The notes under the pieces: model-generated
What the model was told of the DNA's origin: nothing
What the model saw: the letters and a program-made list of their open reading frames with translations, nothing else
Database searches by the model: none
Part shown: positions 26,492 to 35,096 of the stretch, one piece after another
Position numbering within the stretch: the first letter of the stretch is position 1
How the letters are laid out: each line of letters opens with the position of its first letter
Position numbers and translations under genes: made by a program
DNA from: Verrucomicrobiota bacterium
GTDB lineage: Bacteria > Verrucomicrobiota > Verrucomicrobiia > Limisphaerales > PALSA-1396
DNA length: 64,000 bases
Reading direction: 5' to 3'
Assembly: GCA_016200005.1 (NCBI GenBank)
Contig: JACQFP010000022.1
Location: forward strand, 1 to 64,000

Positions 26492-26628
26492 GGGCTATGC
26501 ACCTGATTCTCCTTGGGCGATCGGACACGCTAAAGCGTGAACTCCAACGCCGCGCGCGGGCCGTTTCCGTTGGAGTTCAACCTTTAGGTTGTCCCTTGCT
26601 GCATCAAGGGGAATCAAGTGCATAGCCC
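26492..26628. repeat. Nested palindrome: GGGCTATGCAC outer frame with AACTCCAAC inner arms
   Basis: Outer arms 26492-26515 (GGGCTATGCACCTGATTCTC...) and 26605-26628 (...GAATCAAGTGCATAGCCC) pair over 24 bases with two mismatches. Inside, CACGCTAAAGCGTGAACTCCAAC (26526-26548) and its partner at 26569-26591 carry the same arm word as the element at 6585-6658 but turned outward. It begins two bases past the stop of the epimerase gene (26631). Confidence 0.9.
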
Positions 26629-26630
26629 AA

Positions 26631-27614
26631 TTAGTTTTTAGGTTGGAGATGAGCGTTGGCCACATACCAAGAGACGGTCCGGGCGAGTCCTTCGGCGAGT
26701 GAAACGCGCGGCTGGAAGCCGAGCGCCCGCAGCTTGTTGATGTTCGGGCAACGCCGCAAGGTGCTGCCGGCCTGGAGCGGCCCGGGAACAACATTGATTT
26801 CGCGATCGAAGCAGCTGGCAATTTCGCGGGCGACTGTTTCGATGGCGATTTCCTCGTCGTTGCCGATGTGATAAATGCCGAGGTGCTCGCCTTTTTCCAT
26901 GATTCGCAAGAGACCCTCCACCAGATCATCGATGAAGATGAACGCGCGTGTCTCTTTGCCCGTGCCTTGCATCGGAAAAGGAATCGTTCCGGTCGGGTGT
27001 TCTTTTACGAGCGCGTCCATGCGCAGGGCGAATTGCGGAATGACGTGCTCCCAGCCCATGTTTGGGCCATAGACATTGTGGGGCCGAAAGATCAACACGC
27101 GCGGAATGTGTCGGCGACCATAGTTGATTGCCAGCAGTTCGGAAATGATCTTGCCGCCGCCGTAAGAGTAGCGCGGGTTCAGCACGTCAGGGACAGATAG
27201 CGGGGCGGACTCGTCTGTCGGAATCTTCAGCGGAGTTTGATAGACCTCCGAACTGGAAGCCAGAATCAACTCGGGAATATTATGGCGGACGCAGGCATCG
27301 ATCACATTCATCATGCCTTTGACAGCGACTTCCAAAATCAACTCCGGCTTCGTGTAGAAGAACTCCGTGCCGTTGATGTAGGCAAAGTGGCAGATGGAGT
27401 CCACGCCGTTGGCCGCAACTGCGACGGTGGCGGCATCGCGGACGTCGCCCTTGATCCACTCGACTTCCGCTGTCAAATCGTTCAACCGGTCGCGAGAACC
27501 CCGAGACTCGTTGTCCAAGGCGCGGACGCGATGACCCATGCCGACGAGCGCGCGGAGGAAAGCGCTGCCGATAAACCCGGTCGCACCGGTCAGCAAATAG
27601 GTGCGATGGCTCAT
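26631..27614 (-). CDS. NAD-dependent epimerase/dehydratase
   Basis: A 327-residue short-chain-type enzyme with the N-terminal motif LLTGATGFIGSAFLRALV, the ASSSEVYQTP catalytic strand and the active-site YGGGK (in PRYSYGGGKIISEL). PHNVYGPNMGWEHVIPQF places it among nucleotide-sugar 4-epimerases/dehydratases, but the substrate is open. The start at 27614 lies one base past the stop of the methyltransferase gene (TAA, 27616-27618), so the two are cotranscribed; the longer frame would overlap that gene. The stop is directly followed by a nested palindrome (26492-26628), which may mark the end of this transcript. Confidence 0.85.
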   Translation of the reverse strand: MSHRTYLLTGATGFIGSAFLRALVGMGHRVRALDNESRGSRDRLNDLTAEVEWIKGDVRDAATVAVAANGVDSICHFAYINGTEFFYTKPELILEVAVKGMMNVIDACVRHNIPELILASSSEVYQTPLKIPTDESAPLSVPDVLNPRYSYGGGKIISELLAINYGRRHIPRVLIFRPHNVYGPNMGWEHVIPQFALRMDALVKEHPTGTIPFPMQGTGKETRAFIFIDDLVEGLLRIMEKGEHLGIYHIGNDEEIAIETVAREIASCFDREINVVPGPLQAGSTLRRCPNINKLRALGFQPRVSLAEGLARTVSWYVANAHLQPKN

Positions 27615-27615
27615 G

Positions 27616-28365
27616 TTATTGAGACGGCCCTTGCGGCTTGCTCGCGGTCGAGACAAGGAAAGTGCCAAATCGTTTTTGGAACGGACTCACCATCATCAAA
27701 ATCTCGTAGCAGTTATACAATGGCAACAAGCACCGGGCGACTCTGCTCTCCACGAATCGAAAAGTGGTGCCGCTCAATCCTTGAACAGTTATCCCGGTGT
27801 AGCCGGCGGATTTCAGTTCGCTGGCGAGGTCCTCCGCGCCAAGCAGCACTTCGTTTTCAGTCTTCCCCTTCGCCGAATAGAGCGGTGACTGAGGGCTGCG
27901 GTAAAGCCACATGCTCGGGCTGCGGCGGTTTGGGTCGTAGGCAAACAGTCGCCCATTGGGTTTAAGGATTCGCAGACCCTCCCGCAACGCCCGGACCCGC
28001 TCCGATGTTTGATCGATGTGATGCAGGACACCCGAGTAAACAATGATGTCGGCGTAATTATCCTCAAACGTCGTGTTCATCAGGTCACCGACGACGTAAT
28101 CCTCATTGGTGGAACTCTTCTTCGCCCAACCAATGCATCCTGGGGAGATATCCACGCCGGTCAGTCGCAATCCGAATTTGTTCAAACGCCGCGTGAACGC
28201 ACCAGTTCCGCAACCCAGGTCAATACAGCGTTCACCGCGGTGTGGCGACATCGTCTCCTCGAACCTTTTCAATAGCCGGGAATACGCCAGCCCGCCAAGG
28301 ACATCATAGTCGCCATATTTTGACTCGAACTCGTCGAAGAAAGTGCTTTCGATCTTCTTGTTCAT
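27616..28365 (-). CDS. Class I SAM-dependent methyltransferase
   Basis: About 249 residues from the ATG at 28365 (MNKKIESTFFDEFESKYGDY). Motif I is ERCIDLGCGTGAFTRRLNKF, with GVDISPGCIGWAKK and DIIVYSGVLHHIDQTSERVRAL after it. This is a type-11 methyltransferase; HHIDQ is the usual post-motif. The start overlaps the TGA of the upstream glycosyltransferase (ATGA, 28362-28365), so translation is coupled. The acceptor is probably a sugar of the glycan assembled by the neighbouring transferases. Confidence 0.82.
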   Translation of the reverse strand: MNKKIESTFFDEFESKYGDYDVLGGLAYSRLLKRFEETMSPHRGERCIDLGCGTGAFTRRLNKFGLRLTGVDISPGCIGWAKKSSTNEDYVVGDLMNTTFEDNYADIIVYSGVLHHIDQTSERVRALREGLRILKPNGRLFAYDPNRRSPSMWLYRSPQSPLYSAKGKTENEVLLGAEDLASELKSAGYTGITVQGLSGTTFRFVESRVARCLLPLYNCYEILMMVSPFQKRFGTFLVSTASKPQGPSQ

Positions 28366-29123
28366 GCTCGTGGGCTTGAAATCTGGGTTCGCAGGACCAC
28401 CGTGCGTGCCGGTCGGCGGAGCCAGGTCGTTGCAAGCGCATAAAACAACCAGACTGAATACTGTGGAACCCAGCGAACCGTGCGAAACCGGCTCTTGCCA
28501 GATTTGCGCTCCTGCCAGTCGAACGGCACCTCGCCGATTTTCCAGCGCAGACGGTGACATTTCACCAATAGTTCGATACTGAAAGCGAAACCAACTTGTG
28601 ACTCAATGGGAATTTGCTGGAGCACGCGTCGCGAGAAAAGGCGAAGCCCGTTGGTGGCGTCATGGGTTGGTACCCGAGCAATGGTGTGCATCACAAATGC
28701 GGCGCTGCGCACAAGTAGAGCTTTGAGCCAGGGACAGTCCCGCATGGAACCGCCACGCATGAAGCGGCTGGCCGCGACGATTTCGCACTGGTCATGGAAT
28801 TTCGCCATCAACAGGTCAATCTTTGGAGCATTGTAGTCGTCATCGGCTGGATACACCAGCACCGCTGGAGCGGTGCTGTCGGTAAAACCAGTCAGGACGG
28901 CGCCAAGCGCGCCTCGACCGCAGTTTTTCACACAAACCAACTGGAACCCTTGGATGGGATAACCTTTGAGTGCGGTCAGCGTGTTATCATCGTCGCGGTC
29001 ATAGCAGATCAAAACACGGAAGGGTGTTTTGACGCCGCGCTTCAGAGAGTCGAGCAACGGCGCGATGTTCTCGCCCTCGTTATAAACCGGAATGACGATG
29101 TCGAGTTCGGGCGACGGTGTCAC
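28362..29123 (-). CDS. Family-2 glycosyltransferase (dolichol-phosphate-mannose-synthase-like)
   Basis: About 253 residues with the GT-A start ELDIVIPVYNEGENIAPLLDS, a metal-site region VLVYPADDDYNAPKIDL and DATNGLRLFSRRVLQQI, the latter typical of polyprenyl-phosphate-sugar synthases. Residues near the end (VPQYSVWLFYALATTWL) form a hydrophobic patch that may sit on the membrane. The best start is the GTG at 29123. It overlaps the stop of the upstream oxidoreductase gene (GTGA) and has AGGAGG seven bases before it (29131-29136 on this strand). A TTG farther upstream lacks such a site. Confidence 0.85.
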   Translation of the reverse strand: MTPSPELDIVIPVYNEGENIAPLLDSLKRGVKTPFRVLICYDRDDDNTLTALKGYPIQGFQLVCVKNCGRGALGAVLTGFTDSTAPAVLVYPADDDYNAPKIDLLMAKFHDQCEIVAASRFMRGGSMRDCPWLKALLVRSAAFVMHTIARVPTHDATNGLRLFSRRVLQQIPIESQVGFAFSIELLVKCHRLRWKIGEVPFDWQERKSGKSRFRTVRWVPQYSVWLFYALATTWLRRPARTVVLRTQISSPRA

Positions 29124-30151
29124 GGTGCCACCTCCTGCCAAGTTTTGCTCCGGTGCGATGCACGCGCCGCGTCAATCAATTGCTGAACTCTCGTTCCTTC
29201 ACGCAAACCGGGCGTGACGGACTGCCCGCTATCGATCGCATCCAGAAACCGTCTGGCAATACGGCTTACGGGAGCGATGCGTCCGTCCACGGTGGCGTCG
29301 CCCGCCAAAGTTTCCTGGACGATCAACGTGCCCGTTTGCCGGGTGCCAACGGAGAGGCTGAAGCCGCGCATATAATCGCTGCCGCGATTCTCCAACACCA
29401 GGGTGCCCTGGTCGCCATAGACCTCCAGTCTATGGCCGGGGCCGAGGAACGCATCGGCGGCGATGGAAACCGTGACGGGAAAGCCCGCGGAGAATTCGCC
29501 CCACCAGTCCACGCGGGCATCGGCCGCGGCGGAGGGTGAGAGCCGGGCGGCAAGCCGTGTCAGCGGGCCGAAGAGCCATTCGAGGTAATAAAATGTATGC
29601 GAGCTGAAATTGTTCAAGGTGCCGCCGCCGACTTCCGCGCGGATTTTCCAGGTGTCCACTTGGGCGCGATGGGCATACGTCTCAATGCGCCAGGTGAGGG
29701 CGACGTGGCGGATGCGTCCCAGCGTCCCAGCAGCGAGTGAAGCCTTTGTCTTTGGCCAGGCGTCCACTTCCGGGAATTCAAAGTCGATCGCGTGAGCCAG
29801 CTTGTTCCTGGCAGCCGCGGTCAGAATAGCGTTGGCTTGATCCAGATTCAGGGCCAGCGGCTTTTCGCAAAAGAGGTGCTTGCCTGCTTTCGCGGCCGCC
29901 CACGCCACTTCGACTTGCACGTTTGGCGGCACCGCGATCGCGACAGCGTCAATCGCCGGGTCCGCCAACAACATTCGCCAATCGCCATACGACCGGGGGA
30001 CTCCCGTTGCTTGGGCGGCAGCGCGGGCCTTTTCAATGTCGCTTGCGCAGAAGGCGGTCACTTCGCAGCGCGCGTCGGCGCGAAAGGCCGGGAGCAAGAC
30101 ATTCTTGCCGAAGCCGATTCCGATGATGCCGATGGCCAGCGGTTTGCGCAT
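29120..30151 (-). CDS. Gfo/Idh/MocA-family oxidoreductase
   Basis: A 343-residue NAD(P)-dependent enzyme. The Rossmann start is GIIGIGFGKNVLLPAFRADA, the cofactor motif is GKHLFCEKPLALNLDQAN (EKP conserved), and GGGTLNNFSSHTFYYLEWLFG contains the His typical of the substrate side. Members oxidise or reduce sugar hydroxyls and keto-sugars. Placed between a nucleotide-sugar dehydrogenase upstream and a glycosyltransferase downstream, it is likely to finish a nucleotide sugar, for example by 3-oxidation or 3-reduction. It overlaps the next gene by four bases and begins 19 bases after the dehydrogenase gene. Confidence 0.87.
   Translation of the reverse strand: MRKPLAIGIIGIGFGKNVLLPAFRADARCEVTAFCASDIEKARAAAQATGVPRSYGDWRMLLADPAIDAVAIAVPPNVQVEVAWAAAKAGKHLFCEKPLALNLDQANAILTAAARNKLAHAIDFEFPEVDAWPKTKASLAAGTLGRIRHVALTWRIETYAHRAQVDTWKIRAEVGGGTLNNFSSHTFYYLEWLFGPLTRLAARLSPSAAADARVDWWGEFSAGFPVTVSIAADAFLGPGHRLEVYGDQGTLVLENRGSDYMRGFSLSVGTRQTGTLIVQETLAGDATVDGRIAPVSRIARRFLDAIDSGQSVTPGLREGTRVQQLIDAARASHRSKTWQEVAP
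29131..29136 (-). promoter_or_regulatory. Strong ribosome-binding site deciding a GTG start
   Basis: AGGAGG on the - strand, seven bases before the GTG at 29123. It marks that GTG as the start of the family-2 glycosyltransferase. Confidence 0.8.
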
Positions 30152-30170
30152 TACAAAGTCAGGCCCGTGT

Positions 30171-31376
30171 TCACGGCTCGAGGAAATTCCACATGTCGAA
30201 CACCGGTTTGCCGCGCAAGTCCACGTCGCGATAGGCCGAGTGGGCCGTGCACAGGATCAGGAGGTCGCTGCGCTGAATGACTTGTGCCAGGGGCAGCAGT
30301 TCATTGTCACCCTGCACGAGCGGGTCGGTGATGAGCACGGCTTTGGCATGCGGCTTGAGCAGTTTCTTGAGCTTGTAGCTGAGTGAGGCGCGGGCGTCGT
30401 CACTGTTCGCCTTGAACGCCATGCCCAGCAGTCCCACGGTCATTTCTTTGAGCCGATATTGTTGGCGCAGGCGGTTGATGATCCACCGAGGCATGCCTTC
30501 GTTGACTTGAATGGCGGAGGTGCCCACCGGGAATTGGTTGTCATCAAACGCGGCCAGTTGGAGCGTGTCCTTGTAGAGACAGGGACCGGCGGCGAAACCG
30601 GCACCGGGGAGGTCGCGCATCCGGGGATAATCTTCCATCAAGCCTGCGCGGATGCGCGCATAATTCAAGCCGGCCGCGGCGGCCATCATGTAAAACTGGT
30701 TGGCGGCGGCGAATTGAACGTAGCGGTAGGCGTTGCAGAACAGTTTGGCGAACTCGGCCTCCATGGGTTTCAGCCGGATGATTTTGTGAGCCACCTTGGA
30801 GAATAATTTGACCGCGGCGGCCTCCGCTTCCGGGGTGGTGCCGCTGACAATTTGTACGAGCGACTGGATCTCCTTGACGGCCATTCCTTGCACGACGCGC
30901 TCCGGACAGAAAGCGATGAGCGTTTTCCTGCCGCGTTTCCGAATGTAATCATGGAGAAAATCCGTGGCGCCGGGGAAAACGGTCGAGCGCAAAATGATGG
31001 TTTGATCGTGGCTCAGATGCGGCAGAAGAGCGTCAACGCAATTTGTGAGAACGCTCAGGACAGAGTTGTGAAACTCATCCACCGGCGTCCCGATGGTGAG
31101 GATGATATAAGGGACGCTCTTGATTGAGGAGGCGTCGGCGCTGAAACCCAACATGTCCGACGCAAGCACCTCCTTCAGCAGAGGTTCAGCTCCTTCATCA
31201 AGGAAGGGCATCCGCCCGGAGGCCAGGGTGTCCATGGCCGTTTTATTCAAATCTTGGATCAGCGTGCGAAAGCCGCGCTTGGCAAGCACGAGGGCGAGTG
31301 GCACGCCGACGTGGCCGGCCCCGCCCACCACACACACGTCAAAAGCGCGCGTGATTTTTCTCTTTATCTTTTTCAT
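30171..31376 (-). CDS. UDP-sugar 6-dehydrogenase (WecC-like)
   Basis: A 401-residue enzyme that oxidises the C6 of a UDP-sugar to a carboxylate in two NAD-dependent steps. The N-terminal motif is VCVVGGAGHVGVPLALVLAK. Catalytic Cys266 is in the motif GPCLYKDTLQLAAFD, and the Lys/Asn helix precedes it (EAEFAKLFCNAYRYV). The C-terminal domain includes VGLLGMAFKANSDDARASLS. The closest class appears to be UDP-N-acetyl-mannosamine dehydrogenase (WecC), but UDP-glucose dehydrogenase cannot be ruled out. If it made UDP-glucuronate it could feed the UDP-glucuronate 4-epimerase (33590) and UDP-xylose synthase (52913) in this window. Confidence 0.88.
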   Translation of the reverse strand: MKKIKRKITRAFDVCVVGGAGHVGVPLALVLAKRGFRTLIQDLNKTAMDTLASGRMPFLDEGAEPLLKEVLASDMLGFSADASSIKSVPYIILTIGTPVDEFHNSVLSVLTNCVDALLPHLSHDQTIILRSTVFPGATDFLHDYIRKRGRKTLIAFCPERVVQGMAVKEIQSLVQIVSGTTPEAEAAAVKLFSKVAHKIIRLKPMEAEFAKLFCNAYRYVQFAAANQFYMMAAAAGLNYARIRAGLMEDYPRMRDLPGAGFAAGPCLYKDTLQLAAFDDNQFPVGTSAIQVNEGMPRWIINRLRQQYRLKEMTVGLLGMAFKANSDDARASLSYKLKKLLKPHAKAVLITDPLVQGDNELLPLAQVIQRSDLLILCTAHSAYRDVDLRGKPVFDMWNFLEP

Positions 31377-31397
31377 CGTTGCGCTTCTCCGATTGGG

Positions 31398-31925
31398 TCA
31401 GAACTGCAGTCGCCCCCCGCGCACCGCGGCCAGTAGCGCACCCCAGTGCAGGGCGGAACAAAATTCCTTTTCGGCCAGCAATGCCCGCACGCCGCCCTCG
31501 AAACGGATGCAGTCCACACCCGCTTCACCCCAGGGCTGCGACGCTCTGACCGGTCGCGCGTCGCCTGCAAAAAAACACCAGATCCGGTTGCCCAGCCGGC
31601 CGGTATCCGGTGACAGGTTGGCGAGAAGTTCAAACTGATCGGCGACGTGCCCGGTTTCTTCCAGCAGTTCCTTCCGCGCTGCATCCTCCGGAGTTTCTTC
31701 TGGTTCAACGTGGCCGCCGGGAATTTCCAATGTGTGACCGTCCACCGCCGGGCGCAGTTGCCGCACTAGGAGAAATCTTCCTTCCATATCCAGCGCGACC
31801 ACCACCACGTAATCTTTGGTGCGGATGGAGTAGTGAGGTTCGGCGAAGCTGGGCGGTCGTTTGGCCACAAGCTCAAACCATTTACAGGCCCAAACAATTT
31901 CCATTGGGAGCGCGTCACGGATCAT
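31398..31925 (-). CDS. NUDIX hydrolase
   Basis: About 175 residues from the ATG at 31925, or 188 from a TTG at 31964. The NUDIX box is clear: GGHVEPEETPEDAARKELLE, with the following ETGHV completing the G-x5-E-x7-RE-type motif that binds Mg and cleaves nucleoside diphosphates linked to another group. One Arg is Lys (RKELLEE). The nucleoside-sugar context suggests ADP- or NDP-sugar pyrophosphatase activity, perhaps controlling precursor pools. It lies 22 bases after the dehydrogenase stop on the same strand. Confidence 0.85.
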   Translation of the reverse strand: MIRDALPMEIVWACKWFELVAKRPPSFAEPHYSIRTKDYVVVVALDMEGRFLLVRQLRPAVDGHTLEIPGGHVEPEETPEDAARKELLEETGHVADQFELLANLSPDTGRLGNRIWCFFAGDARPVRASQPWGEAGVDCIRFEGGVRALLAEKEFCSALHWGALLAAVRGGRLQF

Positions 31926-32027
31926 CACCTCGAAAAAACTAACTGGGAATCTTAGGCTGCACAATCCATTTCTTAATTGGGCTTGATCTTTCGGCGGCGC
32001 GGGCGACCCGCGCGCCGCGTCCTCGCT

Positions 32028-33590
32028 TCAGGATTGTTTGCGATACACCGTGAAACCGTCGCCTTCGTAAAACCGGACAAAGCCGGCGTCCTGTTCCAGC
32101 CAGTCCATGTTGTCCGGGGCCAATTGTTTCCCGCCCTGACGGATTCGTATCCGCCATTTTTCAATGACCGACATTTCGGATTCCGGAGGCGGCTGCGTCA
32201 CCACCGCCCAACGCGAAGTCGCCACCGCACGTTGCCGCTGCACTTCCGAAAGCTGTTTCGTGTAAACCCAGACCCGTCGTTGCGCGTAATAGGAGAAAAC
32301 GCAGGGATGCGGGTAGTCAACCGACTCAGGCCGATGATTCCACTTGAAAAGAACCAACTCATCAGGATTGGTGTGCTCCCTTGTCCAGAGGGCACTCTCG
32401 TAAACAACTCGGTCTTGTCGAAACAAGTAAAGCGTTCCAGCCGCGAGAAGCGAAAGGGTTACGGCCAGCACCGCGACCTTTGCAAATCGAGCCGGCAGAT
32501 TCTCACCCCATCGGTCTCGTAACCAGGTCAAGAATCGCACCATGCCGATGCCGAACAACATGCAGCCTGGGCCAAGGGCCGGCAGGTTGTAATAACTTTG
32601 CCCGCTGGAGACCGGTCCGGCCCAAATCAGATAATAGAGTGCCAAGGCTCCCAACCAGTATAGTGCGAAGCGGGAAGTCCTGCTTCGCAGCACCTCCAAC
32701 AGACCAAGCGCTGCGACCATCATCCCCGTTATTGAGAATGCCAATATGGCCAGGTATTGCGCAATCATCCGGTAGTGATTGAGGCCGAAACGCGCCCACC
32801 AAGGTCCGATTGATCCAAGCAAAAGTTTGGTGGAGGCCAGCTCGGCAAACCCGCCGTGGTTAACTTGGGCCATAAACAGACTCCACTGCCTAATTACCAA
32901 CAAACTTATGATTGCTGCCATCACATAGCGGGGTCGCCAAGCGCATCTCCATCGCTCCTTCTCAAAGAGCAGCGCCAGCAAGACCAAATACCAATGCGCA
33001 ATCTCCGGCGCTTTGACTAGAAGTCCAAGCAACCCTGTCGCGGCGCAAATGATCCACCTCGGCAACGAGGGGTTTTCCATGTAGCGTAGCGCCGCCAGCA
33101 GGAACCCGAAAGCCAGCGACTGAACCAACATTTCCGGCATAAAGGCTTGGCCGAAGAAAACTTCGAGCGGCGAAAGCACAAAGAGCAGGTTCGCCCAGAA
33201 ACTTTGCCGGTCGTCCAGCACGCGTCGCCAAAGTCCTTGCAACAGCCAAAACGAAAATCCCCACAAGGCCACGGAAACCAGTTTGCCACTTGCGTCCAGA
33301 TTGCCGGTCAGGACATGGACCGCCATGACCAGATAATTATACAGCGGGAATTCCAGGCATAAGCGCGCACCGGTATCTCCCTTCCAACTGACCTTCGCGC
33401 TCAGATGCCAGCCTGGTTCCTCAATCAAACTCTTCGTGGCGTCTGCCGTCTGGGTCTGCCGAAAAAGATGCGCGTCGATCAACGGTTGATTGACCGCGAC
33501 CAGACGCAGAGCAACGCCCAACAACAACACCCACCAGAAGCTTTTCCTGGAGGCGGCTCCTTGTAATTGCGGATTGGGGGCGTTCGCCAT
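32028..33590 (-). CDS. GT-C membrane glycosyltransferase (GT39/ArnT-like)
   Basis: A 520-residue protein with about 11 membrane helices. In the first periplasmic loop HLFRQTQTADATKSLIEEPG and CLEFPLYNYLV show the acidic/aromatic pattern of the GT39-like clan, which transfers sugars from polyprenyl phosphate. The last 110 residues form a soluble tail. The ATG at 33588-33590 overlaps the stop of the epimerase gene upstream (ATGA), so translation is coupled; the nine codons before it would lie inside the previous gene. The donor probably comes from this glycan pathway. Confidence 0.75.
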   Translation of the reverse strand: MANAPNPQLQGAASRKSFWWVLLLGVALRLVAVNQPLIDAHLFRQTQTADATKSLIEEPGWHLSAKVSWKGDTGARLCLEFPLYNYLVMAVHVLTGNLDASGKLVSVALWGFSFWLLQGLWRRVLDDRQSFWANLLFVLSPLEVFFGQAFMPEMLVQSLAFGFLLAALRYMENPSLPRWIICAATGLLGLLVKAPEIAHWYLVLLALLFEKERWRCAWRPRYVMAAIISLLVIRQWSLFMAQVNHGGFAELASTKLLLGSIGPWWARFGLNHYRMIAQYLAILAFSITGMMVAALGLLEVLRSRTSRFALYWLGALALYYLIWAGPVSSGQSYYNLPALGPGCMLFGIGMVRFLTWLRDRWGENLPARFAKVAVLAVTLSLLAAGTLYLFRQDRVVYESALWTREHTNPDELVLFKWNHRPESVDYPHPCVFSYYAQRRVWVYTKQLSEVQRQRAVATSRWAVVTQPPPESEMSVIEKWRIRIRQGGKQLAPDNMDWLEQDAGFVRFYEGDGFTVYRKQS

Positions 33591-34597
33591 CAAGAACCGT
33601 AGTAATCGAGATACCACTCGGTAAATTTGCGGAGACCGACCTCAATGGGCGTATTCGGTGCAAAACCAATGTCCCGCGCAAGGTCATCAATATTCGCCCA
33701 CGTTGCGGGCACGTCTCCCGGTTGCATCGGCAACATGCGCTTGATCGCAGTTTTGCCGAGGCACCTTTCAAGCGTTTCAATGAGGTGAAGCAGCTCGACC
33801 GGTTGGTTGTTGCCCAGATTGTAAATCCTGTAAGGTGCCGGGCTGCTATCCGGACCGGAGCGCTCAGCCGACCAGTTGGGATCGCCTCTCGGAATGCGTT
33901 GAACAACACGAGTGATGGCTTCGGCGATGTCATCGACGTACGTGAAGTCGCGGGTCATCTTGCCTTCGTTGAAAACGTCAATCGGCTGCCCGCCGAGGAT
34001 GGCCTTGGTGAAGAGAAATGTGGCCATGTCGGGCCGGCCCCACGGCCCATACACAGTGAAGAGGCGAAGGCCGGTGGTCGGGAGGCGATAGAGATGACTG
34101 TACGTGTGGGCCATCAACTCGTTCGCCTTCTTCGTTGCGGCATACAAACTCACCGGATGATCCACATTTTGAGCGACAGAAAATGGCACCTGCGTGCTGT
34201 TCCCGTAAACCGAACTCGACGAAGCATAGACCAGATGCTCGACTTCATTGTGTCGGCAGCCTTCGAGGACATTGACAAATCCCGTCAGATTGCTGTCGGT
34301 GTAAGCGTGCGGATTCGTGATCGAATAACGGACGCCGGCTTGCGCCGCGAGATGAATGACGCATTGAGGTCGGACCGTCTTGAACAGATCCGCGAGAAGA
34401 TGCCGCTCGGCGATGTCCACTTTCTGAAATCGGAACGCGCGTCTTCCCTCGAGTTGCGCCAACCGCGCGCGCTTGAGACTGACATCGTAGTAATCGTTGA
34501 GATTGTCGAGGCCGATCACTTCCTCGCCACTGGCCAGCAGGCGTTTTGCAACATGGAAGCCGATAAATCCGGCGGCGCCGGTGACAAGAATTCTCAT
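33590..34597 (-). CDS. UDP-glucuronate 4-epimerase
   Basis: A 335-residue enzyme starting MRILVTGAAGFIGFHVAKRL. It contains GLDNLNDYYDVSLKRARL, the typical UDP-glucuronate-epimerase segment after the second strand, then AAQAGVRYSITNPHAYTDSN, ASSSSVYGNS, the active-site YAATK and LFTVYGPWGRPDMATFLFTK. It interconverts UDP-glucuronate and UDP-galacturonate. The enzyme suits a glycan with acidic sugars, and the dehydrogenase at 30171 may supply its substrate. The ATG at 34597 follows directly after a nested palindrome (34611-34730), so the transcript should begin near or within that repeat. Confidence 0.9.
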   Translation of the reverse strand: MRILVTGAAGFIGFHVAKRLLASGEEVIGLDNLNDYYDVSLKRARLAQLEGRRAFRFQKVDIAERHLLADLFKTVRPQCVIHLAAQAGVRYSITNPHAYTDSNLTGFVNVLEGCRHNEVEHLVYASSSSVYGNSTQVPFSVAQNVDHPVSLYAATKKANELMAHTYSHLYRLPTTGLRLFTVYGPWGRPDMATFLFTKAILGGQPIDVFNEGKMTRDFTYVDDIAEAITRVVQRIPRGDPNWSAERSGPDSSPAPYRIYNLGNNQPVELLHLIETLERCLGKTAIKRMLPMQPGDVPATWANIDDLARDIGFAPNTPIEVGLRKFTEWYLDYYGS

Positions 34598-34610
34598 TGC
34601 CTGGCTCTCT

Positions 34611-34730
34611 GAGCGTGTAGGGAAAAGCCTGGTGGCTGTAGCCGCCGACGTGCGGAGGCGGACTTTCCCGTGAGCAAAACGAGACTGTTCCACCTCCTCA
34701 CGTCGGCGGCTACAATTTCCGTACACGCTC
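34611..34730. repeat. Nested palindrome, GTAGCCGCC family in a GAGCGTGTA frame (copy e)
   Basis: Outer arms GAGCGTGTAGGGAAA (34611-34625) and TTTCCGTACACGCTC (34716-34730) pair except at one base. Inside, TGTAGCCGCCGACGTGCGGA... (34637-34662) and ...CCTCACGTCGGCGGCTACA (34689-34714) form the same inner stem as copies a and d. The identical outer frame encloses an unrelated inner stem at 18825-18945. Confidence 0.92.
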
Positions 34731-35096
34731 GCAATCCAAGGTTGGCCATTTGATGTTTATTTATGCCACTCAGCGCCTCTTTCCGAGCGCGCCGAAATCG
34801 TCCCGCTTGCTGTTGAGCGATGTTTTCCGAACTCGCTGGCGCGGTCAAGCCCGTCCTTAATCGGGCGCGTTGGTAGGGCGCGTCACTCCGTGCGCGCCGT
34901 TCAGGTCGATTGTCCAACCCACCGGCGCGCACGGAGTGACGCGCTCTACCTTGCGGTTGAGGCGAGACCCCACGAGCATTTTCCATTGTAGTACAAAAGC
35001 ACGGTTCTTTAGACTGTCGATCGTCGTGATGAATCTGAGTGGTCCTGGCCCAATGCAGAAATTGTCAAACGACCGGGCGTGTGGCCGGACGGAATT
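34731..35096. other. Gap between divergent genes, holds a palindrome
   Basis: About 365 bases between the end of one nested palindrome and the methyltransferase start at 35097. Apart from the inverted repeat at 34872-34950 I see no gene or RNA. The promoters of the two divergent transcripts should be here. Confidence 0.5.
34872..34950. repeat. 27-base inverted repeat GGTAGGGCGCGTCACTCC
   Basis: Arms 34872-34898 and 34924-34950 are complementary at 26 of 27 bases. Each arm contains the mini-palindrome GGCGCGCACGGAGTGACGCG, so small hairpins and one long stem are alternative folds. The sequence is unrelated to the neighbouring element but has the same architecture. Confidence 0.9.

Noticed and set aside
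34598-34726. 43-codon N-terminal extension of UDP-glucuronate 4-epimerase
   Set aside because: It is translated palindrome; the Rossmann start MRILVTG begins at 34597.
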